Below, piece by piece: positions 1 through 5,809 of a stretch of DNA of 9,510 nt. How positions within the stretch are numbered: the stretch's first letter is position 1; the number at the start of each line of letters is the position of its first letter. This DNA comes from Dongia_A sp035274225 (lineage in GTDB: Bacteria > Pseudomonadota > Alphaproteobacteria > Dongiales > Dongiaceae), in assembly GCA_035274225.1 (NCBI GenBank), contig DATEOK010000037.1:1-9510 (forward strand), written 5' to 3'. Under the pieces are notes generated by a model. It worked only from the letters and a program-made list of their open reading frames with translations. It was not told where the DNA came from and did not search any database. The position numbers and the translations under genes were made by a program.

Positions 1-491
1 TCGACCTCCAGCACCCGCTGGATGACGAACATCACGTCGGGGCGCCCGGCATCGTATTCGTCGAACACCAGGGCGGTCGGGTGCTGCAGCGCCCAGGGCA
101 GCAGGCCCTCGCGATATTCCGTCACCTGCTTGCCGTCGCGCAGGACGATGGCGTCCTTGCCGATAAGGTCGATGCGGCTGATGTGGGAATCGAGATTGAC
201 GCGGATGCAGGGCCAGTTGAGGCGCGCCGCGCACTGTTCGATATGGGTCGACTTGCCGGTACCGTGATAGCCCTGGATCATGACGCGGCGGTTGTAGGCA
301 AAGCCCGCCAGGATCGCCATCGTGGTGTCGTGGTCGAAGCGGTAGCTCTCGTCGACATCCGGCACATGCTCGGACTTCTGGCTGAAGCCCGGCACCTGCA
401 TCTCGGAATCGAGGCCAAAGACCTGACGCACCGAAATGGTAATGTCCGGCAGTGTCGACGTTTCCGCAGCCGCGGCGTTGTTGGTCGCCAT
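1..491 (-). CDS. cobS: Cobaltochelatase subunit CobS, AAA+ ATPase (3' end outside window)
   Basis: AAA+ ATPase subunit of the ATP-dependent cobaltochelatase CobNST, which inserts cobalt into hydrogenobyrinic acid a,c-diamide in the aerobic B12 pathway (family knowledge). The visible 163 residues start MATNNAAAAE and carry Walker A GYHGTGKST (74-82), then the segment CIRVNLDSHISRIDLIGKD (95-113) typical of CobS, and Walker B LVFDEYD (141-147). The order and wording match CobS rather than a generic MoxR ATPase. The frame is open to the left edge, so about half of the usual ~330-residue protein is missing. The ATG at 491 is the only good start; the Shine-Dalgarno is weak (GGGAT about 10 nt upstream). 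It lies 127 bp downstream of the J-domain gene on the same strand. cobT would be expected just left of the window, which cannot be seen here. Confidence 0.95.
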   Translation of the reverse strand, partial: MATNNAAAAETSTLPDITISVRQVFGLDSEMQVPGFSQKSEHVPDVDESYRFDHDTTMAILAGFAYNRRVMIQGYHGTGKSTHIEQCAARLNWPCIRVNLDSHISRIDLIGKDAIVLRDGKQVTEYREGLLPWALQHPTALVFDEYDAGRPDVMFVIQRVLEV

Positions 492-618
492 CTCGAAAAA
501 TCCCAATTCTTTGAAGGACGCGGTGTTTTTAGCCGATTTGACCCTGTCAGGCTAGGCCACAGCCGACGTGGGGAAATGCATCCGCGTCAACCCGGCCATG
601 CGCCTGGATTGTCTCGAA

Positions 619-1269
619 TTAATCCAGCGCGGCAGTCTTCAGGGTGCTGTAGGCCTGATTGACCACCTTCAACCGCTCTTCGGCCGATTTGTCGCCGCCA
701 TTGGCATCGGGGTGCAGCTTTTTGACCAGGGTGCGGTAACGGGTCCGGATCTCCTGCATGGTGACCGGCGCGGTCAACTCCAGGATCGCCAGCGCCTGCT
801 CCTCCTTGCTGAGCCGGGCGTTGCGGCGGCGGGTCTCGCGTTCGCGCTGCTCCTTGGCCTGGGCGCCGTTCAGCGCTTCCTTGACGTCGTCCGGGATGAA
901 GTCGGAATTGACCCGATAGCCGCGTCCGGCTGGGCCGTGGGCCCCCCACTTGCCGAGCGGCCAGGTCGGCCGCTGCCCGACCACGTCGTTGCGCACCTGT
1001 TTCTCGATCTCGGCCTGGCTCATGCCGGCGTAATAGTCCCATGCCTTGTTGTATTCGCGCACGTGGTCGAGGCAGAACCAGAAATATTCGTTGAGCTGCT
1101 TGCGCGATTTCGGCGCGCGGTAGACGCCGGGCAGACCGCACTCCGGATGCTGGCACTGCGTCGGCTGCGGCGGCGTCTCCGGCTCATAAAAGCGCGGCCG
1201 CCGCTTGCGCGGCGCTTCGCCCTGCGCGCGCGGTTCGGTCTGGGTCTTATGCGTGCCTAACTTGCTCAT
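619..1269 (-). CDS. J-domain (DnaJ-like) protein with N-terminal Cys/His cluster
   Basis: A 216-residue cytoplasmic J-domain protein, probably an Hsp70 (DnaK) co-chaperone of the type often found next to cobS in alphaproteobacteria. The J domain is at the C-terminus (about 157-215), with the diagnostic HPD at 186-188 inside KKLHPDANGGD and helix IV-like VVNQAYSTLK. It lacks the G/F region, zinc-finger repeats and C-terminal domains of true DnaJ, so it should not be called dnaJ. Upstream are a basic, proline-rich stretch (12-37) and a possible metal site: C39-x4-C44 and C66-x2-H69. The frame is open further upstream to 1368, but the ATG at 1269 is preferred: a promoter-like sequence ends six bases before it, and the extra upstream residues look non-coding. 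The client protein is unknown; adjacency suggests, but does not prove, a link to cobaltochelatase assembly. Confidence 0.88.
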   Translation of the reverse strand: MSKLGTHKTQTEPRAQGEAPRKRRPRFYEPETPPQPTQCQHPECGLPGVYRAPKSRKQLNEYFWFCLDHVREYNKAWDYYAGMSQAEIEKQVRNDVVGQRPTWPLGKWGAHGPAGRGYRVNSDFIPDDVKEALNGAQAKEQRERETRRRNARLSKEEQALAILELTAPVTMQEIRTRYRTLVKKLHPDANGGDKSAEERLKVVNQAYSTLKTAALD

Positions 1270-1275
1270 GCTGAC

Positions 1276-1304
1276 AGTATGCGAAGGTGCTCTGCTACTG
1301 GCAA
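1276..1304 (-). promoter_or_regulatory. Candidate promoter of the J-domain gene, implying a leaderless mRNA
   Basis: Reading the minus strand, TTGCCA (1304-1299) is followed after exactly 17 bases by CATACT (1281-1276). This is a 5/6 match to the -35 and 4/6 to the -10 consensus of housekeeping sigma factors. Only six bases separate the -10 box from the ATG at 1269, so the expected transcription start falls on or next to the start codon. No Shine-Dalgarno is present in that gap, which agrees with leaderless translation. This is inference from motif matching; promoters in GC-rich alphaproteobacteria are loose. Confidence 0.45.
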
Positions 1305-1388
1305 GGGAAAGGCGCGATGCATCGCTCTTGTCACGGATCGACCGCAATACTTCTGCGCCCGTCGACATCGACGCGGCGGAGGCTTACC

Positions 1389-1421
1389 TTGACGGATGAC
1401 TCGAAGCGCAGAATCTTCGAG
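1389..1421 (+). promoter_or_regulatory. Candidate promoter/operator of the sulfotransferase gene: TTGACG box plus 7-bp inverted repeat
   Basis: TTGACG at 1389-1394 is a good -35 candidate, but the -10 at proper spacing (AATCTT, 1412-1417) is poor. Overlapping it is a perfect inverted repeat: CTCGAAG (1400-1406), 8 bases, CTTCGAG (1415-1421). The repeat could be a repressor site between the promoter boxes or a short hairpin in the leader. It lies 22 bases before the start codon and just upstream of the ribosome binding site. Confidence 0.3.
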
Positions 1422-1427
1422 CGGTCT

Positions 1428-1435
1428 GGGGAGGG
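1428..1435 (+). promoter_or_regulatory. Strong ribosome binding site of the sulfotransferase gene
   Basis: GGGGAGGG sits seven bases before the ATG at 1443. It is one of the two strongest Shine-Dalgarno sequences seen in the window, and it fixes the start at 1443 even though the frame is open upstream to 1287. Confidence 0.75.
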
Positions 1436-1442
1436 TGCGGTC

Positions 1443-2060
1443 ATGAAAGTGATCGGTCTGGGGGTTGGCAGGACCGGAACCTATTCGCTCAAGCTGGCGC
1501 TGGAGCGGCTGGGTCTTGGGCCATGCCATCACATGGAAGAAGTGATCTTCAATCCGCCGGTGCAGATTCCGCTATGGACTGCGGCGCTGCAAGGCCGGCC
1601 CGACTGGGCGGCGATCTATCGCGGCTATGCCAGCGCGGTCGACTGGCCGACGGCGGGCTTCTGCCGCGAATTGTACGCCGCCTATCCGACCGCGAAGTTC
1701 GTGCTCACGCATCGGAGCGTGGAGAGTTGGGTCCAAAGCTTCTCGGAGACAATCTACAAGCTGACCACGGGCGCGGTCATCGTTCCGCCGCAGATGAAGC
1801 CGTTCCTCGACATGGCCGGCGGCATCATCGCCAAGACGGGCTTTCCGATCGGTCTAAGCGCCGAAAGATTGGAGCAGGCGTTCGCGGTCCACATGGACGC
1901 GGTCAAGGCGACCATCCCTGCAGACCGGCTGTTGGTCTACCAGGTGAAGGAGGGCTGGGGACCGCTGTGCGCGTTCCTCGGCGTGGCCGAACCTGACGAG
2001 CCGTTTCCGCGCACCAACAATCGCACCGAGTTCTGGGACAGGCTCGCCGGTCGGAACTAG
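1443..2060 (+). CDS. P-loop sulfotransferase family protein (PAPS-dependent type)
   Basis: A 205-residue probable cytoplasmic sulfotransferase of the family that would move a sulfuryl group from PAPS to an unknown acceptor. The N-terminal phosphosulfate loop is GVGRTGTYSLK (7-17), followed by LGLGPCHHMEEV (24-34), typical of the Sulfotransfer_4-like group. The 3'-phosphate-binding region is LTHRSVESWVQS (88-99), with conserved Arg and Ser. The C-terminal VYQVKEGWGPLCAFLGV (165-181) and PFPRTNNRTEF (187-197) match the family's closing motifs. Length is close to the usual ~210 residues, so it appears intact. The start is set by a strong Shine-Dalgarno at 1428-1435. It converges on the EamA transporter gene with only 9 bp between the stops, and the two together separate the J-domain/cobS block from bolA. 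The acceptor cannot be predicted from sequence. Confidence 0.88.
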   Translation: MKVIGLGVGRTGTYSLKLALERLGLGPCHHMEEVIFNPPVQIPLWTAALQGRPDWAAIYRGYASAVDWPTAGFCRELYAAYPTAKFVLTHRSVESWVQSFSETIYKLTTGAVIVPPQMKPFLDMAGGIIAKTGFPIGLSAERLEQAFAVHMDAVKATIPADRLLVYQVKEGWGPLCAFLGVAEPDEPFPRTNNRTEFWDRLAGRN

Positions 2061-2069
2061 AAACGCGTG

Positions 2070-2999
2070 TCAGCGGCGCCGCGCGTCGCCGAAGGCGATG
2101 GCCGCGACGCCCAGGAAGATCAGCACGCCGCCAGTGATCAGGCTCGCGGGCAGCGATTCGCCGAGCCACAACGTCGATGCGATCAGGCCCCACGCTGGCA
2201 CTGCCAGGTAGGACAGCGAAATGGTGCTTGACGGCAACGCACGCTGCAGACTGACCGACGCCCAGAAGGCGAAGGCGGTTGCGAGCGGACCATTGTAGAA
2301 CAGCATCCAGATCAGTTGCCAATTCCACTCCGCGTGGAACGGCCCGTCGATCAAGTAAGCCAGCACGCACATCGGCGCCAGCAGCAGCGACATCTGGATC
2401 GGCGCCAGCTGCAGCGGCGAGAGATGCCAGGTGTGGCGCCGCGTGTGCAGGATCGCGATCGCCCACATCACTGCGCCGAACAGCAGCATGCCGTTGCCGA
2501 GCAGCACGCGATGGTCCGACCAGTCGATGCTGGCGGGATTGAGCAGGACGACGAGCCCGGCGAGCCCGGCAATCATCCCGGCGAGCCGCCAGCGCGTCAG
2601 CTTCTCGCCGAAGAACAGGATCGCGGCGGGCAGCACCCACAGCGGCGAGGTATAGGAGAGGATCGCCGACCGGCCCGCCGGGATAAATTGGATCCCGACG
2701 GTGGTGAGGGTCATGAACACGTACATCTGGAAGAACGACACCGACCAGATCACTGGCCAATCCGCCTTGGTCGGCTTGGCGAGGCGCCCGGTCGCCGCCA
2801 GCAGCCCGAACAGGCAGAGGGCGCCCAGCGCCAGGCGCGCGACCACGAACCACAGTGGCGGCATCAGGTGCACGACCATTTTCATGATCGGCCAGTTGAG
2901 GCCCCAGATCAGCACCAGGACGGCGAACACGCCATAGGCCGCACTGCGAGACAGCGGGGCGTGCGCGGGCGCGGCTGGGGTCGCGGTCGATTGGCTCAT
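2070..2999 (-). CDS. EamA/DMT-superfamily inner-membrane transporter
   Basis: A 309-residue polytopic membrane protein of the drug/metabolite transporter superfamily, with two EamA domains and about ten predicted hydrophobic helices. Seen in sequence: IWGLNWPIMK (31-40) in the first helix, the usual WG(S/L)N-type opening; GEKLTRWRLAGMIAGLAGL (131-149) ending the first EamA repeat; and GESLPASLITGGVLIFLGV (280-298) ending the second. The C-terminus is a short basic tail (DARRR). The ATG at 2999 was chosen because the helix pattern starts about 20 residues later; upstream residues in the open frame are not hydrophobic or conserved-looking. The ribosome site is weak. The substrate is unknown: family members export amino acids, metabolites or drugs. 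It is convergent with the sulfotransferase and divergent from bolA across 77 bp. Confidence 0.9.
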   Translation of the reverse strand: MSQSTATPAAPAHAPLSRSAAYGVFAVLVLIWGLNWPIMKMVVHLMPPLWFVVARLALGALCLFGLLAATGRLAKPTKADWPVIWSVSFFQMYVFMTLTTVGIQFIPAGRSAILSYTSPLWVLPAAILFFGEKLTRWRLAGMIAGLAGLVVLLNPASIDWSDHRVLLGNGMLLFGAVMWAIAILHTRRHTWHLSPLQLAPIQMSLLLAPMCVLAYLIDGPFHAEWNWQLIWMLFYNGPLATAFAFWASVSLQRALPSSTISLSYLAVPAWGLIASTLWLGESLPASLITGGVLIFLGVAAIAFGDARRR

Positions 3000-3076
3000 G
3001 AGCTCACTTGCATGCTGAGCCCGCCGGCTGCTAGGCAATGCGGCGGACGAATATATGGATTCTCGGGCGGCATTAT

Positions 3077-3346
3077 ATGGGCCAAGTGGCGGAGCGGATC
3101 GAACGCAAATTGCGCATGGCATTCCAGCCGGAATCGCTGGCCGTGATCGACGAGACCAACCAGCATCACGGCCACGCCGGCTGGCGCGAAAGCGGCGAGA
3201 CGCACTTCCGGGTGGAGATCGTCGCCGGCGCCTTCACGGGCAAGTCGCGCGTGGATCGTCAGCGCGCGGTGTACCAGGTGCTGGCCGAGGAACTCGCCGG
3301 GCCGGTGCACGCACTGGCTCTGACGGCCAACGCGCCGAAAGCATAG
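3077..3346 (+). CDS. bolA: BolA family protein
   Basis: An 89-residue BolA-like protein. In the family these bind monothiol glutaredoxins through shared iron-sulfur clusters and influence iron regulation and cell shape. The sequence shows the class II KH-like fold pattern: helix MGQVAERIERKL (1-12), VIDETNQHHGHAGW (23-36) with the variable-loop histidines, ETHFRVEIVAGAF (41-53), then helix and VHALALT (77-83) with the invariant C-terminal His78. The usual RHR before the long helix reads RQR (61-63). An in-frame upstream ATG at 3038 would add 13 residues that do not match the family, so 3077 is preferred; neither start has a good Shine-Dalgarno. In many alphaproteobacteria bolA sits directly beside the J-domain/cobS genes; here two other genes lie between. 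Confidence 0.9.
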   Translation: MGQVAERIERKLRMAFQPESLAVIDETNQHHGHAGWRESGETHFRVEIVAGAFTGKSRVDRQRAVYQVLAEELAGPVHALALTANAPKA

Positions 3347-3367
3347 GCTCTGCCTGCTCCACCTACT

Positions 3368-3471
3368 CCGTCATCCCAAGGCCTGGCCTTGGGATCCACG
3401 AGTTTGCCTGCGACCACTCAGACCCGTCCAACGAAACTCGTGGATGGCAAGGCCAAGCCTTGCCATGACGG
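3368..3471. repeat. Nested inverted repeat (two facing palindromic units), dispersed-repeat candidate
   Basis: Two copies of a ~38-bp unit face each other across a 28-base loop (3406-3433). Outer arms CCGTCAT (3368-3374) and ATGACGG (3465-3471) pair; inner arms ATCCACGAGTTT (3394-3405) and AAACTCGTGGAT (3434-3445) pair. Each unit is itself a palindrome: ATCCCAAGGCC/GGCCTTGGGAT at 3373-3395 and ATGGCAAGGC/GCCTTGCCAT at 3444-3466. The units differ at two base pairs that changed on both sides, keeping each small hairpin perfect. It fills the convergent gap between bolA and the DUF2889 gene. The architecture resembles dispersed intergenic palindromes of alphaproteobacteria whose chance translation gives peptides like MAGLVPAIH; here the minus strand reads VMARLGLAIHEF. 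There is no T-run, so a classical terminator is not supported. Confidence 0.85.
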
Positions 3472-3489
3472 AAGGAGTGGAGAATCCCG

Positions 3490-4098
3490 CTACGACTTCC
3501 GTGCTTCGTAGAACTGCGGATACTGTGTGCGCACGACCTCGCCGTCGCTGGCTAGCGCATGGCAGGAATCGATGAAGCCCGGCTTGCGTCCTGCCGCAGC
3601 TTCGCCGCTGGGCGGGCCTTCCTTGTCCAGCCCGGCTTCGCGCTTGCGCCGGCCCTGGTAGCCGTAGAGCGTCTGGAACGCCACCGTGGCCATTGCACGC
3701 AGCATCTCGACATGGTGCACGCAGCCGTGCCGCCCGCCGAACTTCTCGCGCAGCACACGCGACCAGCCGCGCCCGATCCGCTCGCCCTTGAGCGCGGCGA
3801 AGGACGGCGTGATGGCGGGGCAGATCTCGTACGGCCCGGCCGCGGTCACGCATTCGACATCGCGGATGACGAACCCATCGTCCAGCGTCAGCCGGATGCG
3901 CATGTCGTGCAGCGGCTCGTCCGCTTCGATGGTCTGCCGCCAGTCGTTGGGAAAGGCGTAGGTCTTGGTGTCGGTCATCCGGCCTTCGATGTCGAACAGG
4001 CCGTCGGCGCGGCGATAGCCGCCGAACGCGTAGTTCCGGAAATGCTGCGCCTCGCGTTCGACCGGTGCGCTCAGCTCGGCGCTGCTCACATTCGCCAT
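3490..4098 (-). CDS. DUF2889 domain protein of unknown function
   Basis: A 202-residue conserved protein recognised as DUF2889. No biochemical role is established. Seen: an N-terminal REAQHFRNYAFGGYRRADGLFDIEGRMTD region (15-43) resembling the family's opening, DMRIRLTLDDGFVIRDVE (65-82), and a conserved block GCVHHVEMLRAMATVAFQTLYGY (125-147). There is no signal peptide or membrane helix, so it is probably cytoplasmic. The ATG at 4098 is preferred over an in-frame TTG at 4119 because GGAG at 4108-4105 lies six bases upstream. The C-terminal third (150-175) is polar, Gly/Lys-rich and probably flexible. It is the last gene of the aroK-to-DUF2889 run, starting 17 bases after the YbjQ stop. Its 3' end abuts the nested inverted repeat. 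Confidence 0.85.
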   Translation of the reverse strand: MANVSSAELSAPVEREAQHFRNYAFGGYRRADGLFDIEGRMTDTKTYAFPNDWRQTIEADEPLHDMRIRLTLDDGFVIRDVECVTAAGPYEICPAITPSFAALKGERIGRGWSRVLREKFGGRHGCVHHVEMLRAMATVAFQTLYGYQGRRKREAGLDKEGPPSGEAAAGRKPGFIDSCHALASDGEVVRTQYPQFYEARKS

Positions 4099-4115
4099 CG
4101 CATTCTCCACAGGGC

Positions 4116-4439
4116 TCAACTGAGGCGGACGGCGGTCCCGGTCGCGCTCACCATCAGGATGGTCTTGCTGTCGCCGCCGATCGAATCGTGGTCGAAGCTG
4201 ACGCCGATGATTGCGTCGGCGCGCAACGCCTCCGCGCGGGACTGGAGGTCGGCGAGCGCTGCTTCCTTGGCATCGGCCAGCACTGTCTCATAAGAGCCGA
4301 CGCGCCCGCCGACCACGTCGCGGACGCTGGCGAAGAAATCGCGGAACAGGTTGCTGCCCATCACCGCGCTGCCGTGCACCACCCCCAGATAGTCGGTCAC
4401 CCGCCGCCCGTCGACGCCGTTGGTGGTGGTGACGATCAT
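4116..4439 (-). CDS. YbjQ/UPF0145 family protein
   Basis: A 107-residue small cytoplasmic protein of the YbjQ (UPF0145, 'putative heavy-metal-binding') family, full length for the family. Seen: MIVTTTNGVDGRRVTDYLGVVHG (1-23), matching the family's N-terminal 'T....GY.I..Y.G.V.G' pattern; ARADAIIGVSFD-like block ALRADAIIGVSFD (71-83); and the C-terminal VSATGTAVRL (97-106). Despite the family name no cysteine or histidine cluster is present, so metal binding is not evident here. The start ATG overlaps the stop of the CNNM gene (ATGA, 4439-4436), and a strong GGGAGG (4451-4446) precedes it by six bases, indicating translational coupling. Function is unknown. Confidence 0.9.
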   Translation of the reverse strand: MIVTTTNGVDGRRVTDYLGVVHGSAVMGSNLFRDFFASVRDVVGGRVGSYETVLADAKEAALADLQSRAEALRADAIIGVSFDHDSIGGDSKTILMVSATGTAVRLS

Positions 4440-5761
4440 GCGGTTCCTCCCGCCTGGCGCGGTGCCGGAGCTTCCTTGTCGCCGGCCGCGGATTTCGGCT
4501 CGAGCGGCGTCACGCGGATCTTGCGGATCTGGTTGCGCTGCCGCTCCAGGATCTCGAACCGCAAATTGAAGAAAGTGAACACCTGGCCTTGCAGCGGAAT
4601 CTGCCGCGCCTCATGCAGGATAAGCCCGGCGAGTGTCGAGGCGCGGTCGTCCGGCAGGTTCCAGTCCAGTTCGCGGTTGATGTCGCGCAGCGTGACACTG
4701 CCGTCGGCGATGAAGCTACCTTCCTCCTCCTGCACGACGCCCTCGACCTTCATGTCGTGCTCGTCGGCGATGTCGCCGACGATCTCTTCCAGGATGTCCT
4801 CGAGCGTCACCACGCCCATCAGCGCGCCGTACTCGTCGACCACGATGGCGAAATGCTCGCGCCGGCTCTTGAACGCCTCCAGCTGCTTCAGCAGCGTGGT
4901 GCCTTCCGGGATGAACCACGGCTTGGCGGACAGCTTGACGACATCGATGCCCTGCAGCTTCCAGTCGTTCTGGTGCAGCGCGCGCAGCAGGCCCTTGGCA
5001 TGCAGCACGCCGACGATGTTGTCCGGCTCGTTGCGCCACAGCGGGATGCGGGTATGCTGGCTGTCCAGCACGTGGCGCACGATCTCCTCCGGCGGCAGGT
5101 CGGCATCGATCATGGTCATGTTGCGGCGGTGGATCATGATGTCGCTGACCGGCACCTCGTCGAGGTCCAGGATCGAATGCAGCATCGCGCCGGCTTCGCG
5201 GATCTCCTCCGCCGATTCCGAATGCAGGTCGATCGCACCGCGCAATTCCTCGATGCTCTCCTCGGCGCCCGGCTCGCGCTCCACCTTGACGCCGAACAGC
5301 CCCAGCACGCCGTTGATGATGATCTGCGTGACATGGGTGATCGGATAGGTGACGGCGACGATCGGCGACAGGACCGGGGCCAGCCTGACCGAGACGCGCT
5401 CTGCATTGTTGACGGCATAGGTCTTGGGCAGCACCTCGCTGAAGATGAAGATCGCCGCGGTGATGACGATCGACGCCACCACCACCATCGTGCCGCTGTT
5501 GCCGAAATAGGTCGCGAAGATGAGGGCGGTGATCGAGGCCGCGAAGTTGTTGACGAAGGTGCTGCCCAGCAGGATGGTCGCGATCACCCGCTCCATCTGG
5601 CCATGCAGCTTCTCGACCCGCACGGCGCCGTGGTCGCCTGCCGCCGACAGGGCATAGATCCTGGCGCGCGAGGCGGCGGTGACGGCGGTCTCGGAGGCGG
5701 AAAAGAATGCCGAGCAGCCGAGCAGCACCAGCAACAGCAGCAATTGAAGTTCGACGATCAT
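4436..5761 (-). CDS. CNNM/CorC-HlyC family inner-membrane protein with CBS pair (probable divalent-cation handling)
   Basis: A 441-residue membrane protein with the standard order: CNNM (DUF21) transmembrane domain (about 1-160), CBS-domain pair (about 205-335), and C-terminal CorC_HlyC domain (about 345-420). Motifs seen: SASETA (21-26) in the first helix, FSEVLPKTYA (107-116), VVDEYGALMGVVTLEDILEE (307-326) in the second CBS, and FFNLRFEILERQRNQIRKI (397-415). Family members are linked to Mg2+/Co2+ transport, and are often misnamed 'hemolysin'; haemolysis is not implied. The ATG at 5761 is preferred to an in-frame TTG at 5782, since the extra residues MDDRIAA are not family-like; neither has a strong ribosome site. 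It follows aroB by 48 bp and overlaps YbjQ by ATGA. The tail after 420 is polar and disordered. Confidence 0.93.
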   Translation of the reverse strand: MIVELQLLLLLVLLGCSAFFSASETAVTAASRARIYALSAAGDHGAVRVEKLHGQMERVIATILLGSTFVNNFAASITALIFATYFGNSGTMVVVASIVITAAIFIFSEVLPKTYAVNNAERVSVRLAPVLSPIVAVTYPITHVTQIIINGVLGLFGVKVEREPGAEESIEELRGAIDLHSESAEEIREAGAMLHSILDLDEVPVSDIMIHRRNMTMIDADLPPEEIVRHVLDSQHTRIPLWRNEPDNIVGVLHAKGLLRALHQNDWKLQGIDVVKLSAKPWFIPEGTTLLKQLEAFKSRREHFAIVVDEYGALMGVVTLEDILEEIVGDIADEHDMKVEGVVQEEEGSFIADGSVTLRDINRELDWNLPDDRASTLAGLILHEARQIPLQGQVFTFFNLRFEILERQRNQIRKIRVTPLEPKSAAGDKEAPAPRQAGGTA

Positions 5762-5809
5762 GGCAGCGATCCGATCATCCAATCAGTTGGCAGAAAAGGG
5801 GCGTCGAGG

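Noticed and set aside
568..1260. A 230-codon plus-strand frame opposite the J-domain gene
   Set aside because: The minus strand encodes an unmistakable J domain with HPD; the plus frame has no family features.
1270..1368. N-terminal extension of the J-domain protein to the open-frame start at 1368
   Set aside because: The extra 33 residues overlap the candidate promoter and are not family-like. The ATG at 1269 is better supported.
3360..3489. The repeat as a rho-independent terminator for bolA or the DUF2889 gene
   Set aside because: No T-run follows the stem on either strand. It might still slow or bound convergent transcription, but the classical signal is missing.
3371..3853. A minus-strand frame ending in VMARLGLAIHEF
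   Set aside because: It is a chance reading of the nested inverted repeat joined to an out-of-frame part of the DUF2889 gene. It is useful only as a sign of the repeat type.
4065..5348. A 427-codon Ser-rich plus-strand frame opposite the CNNM and YbjQ genes
   Set aside because: Serine/arginine-rich composition typical of a shadow frame, and no domain or ribosome site.
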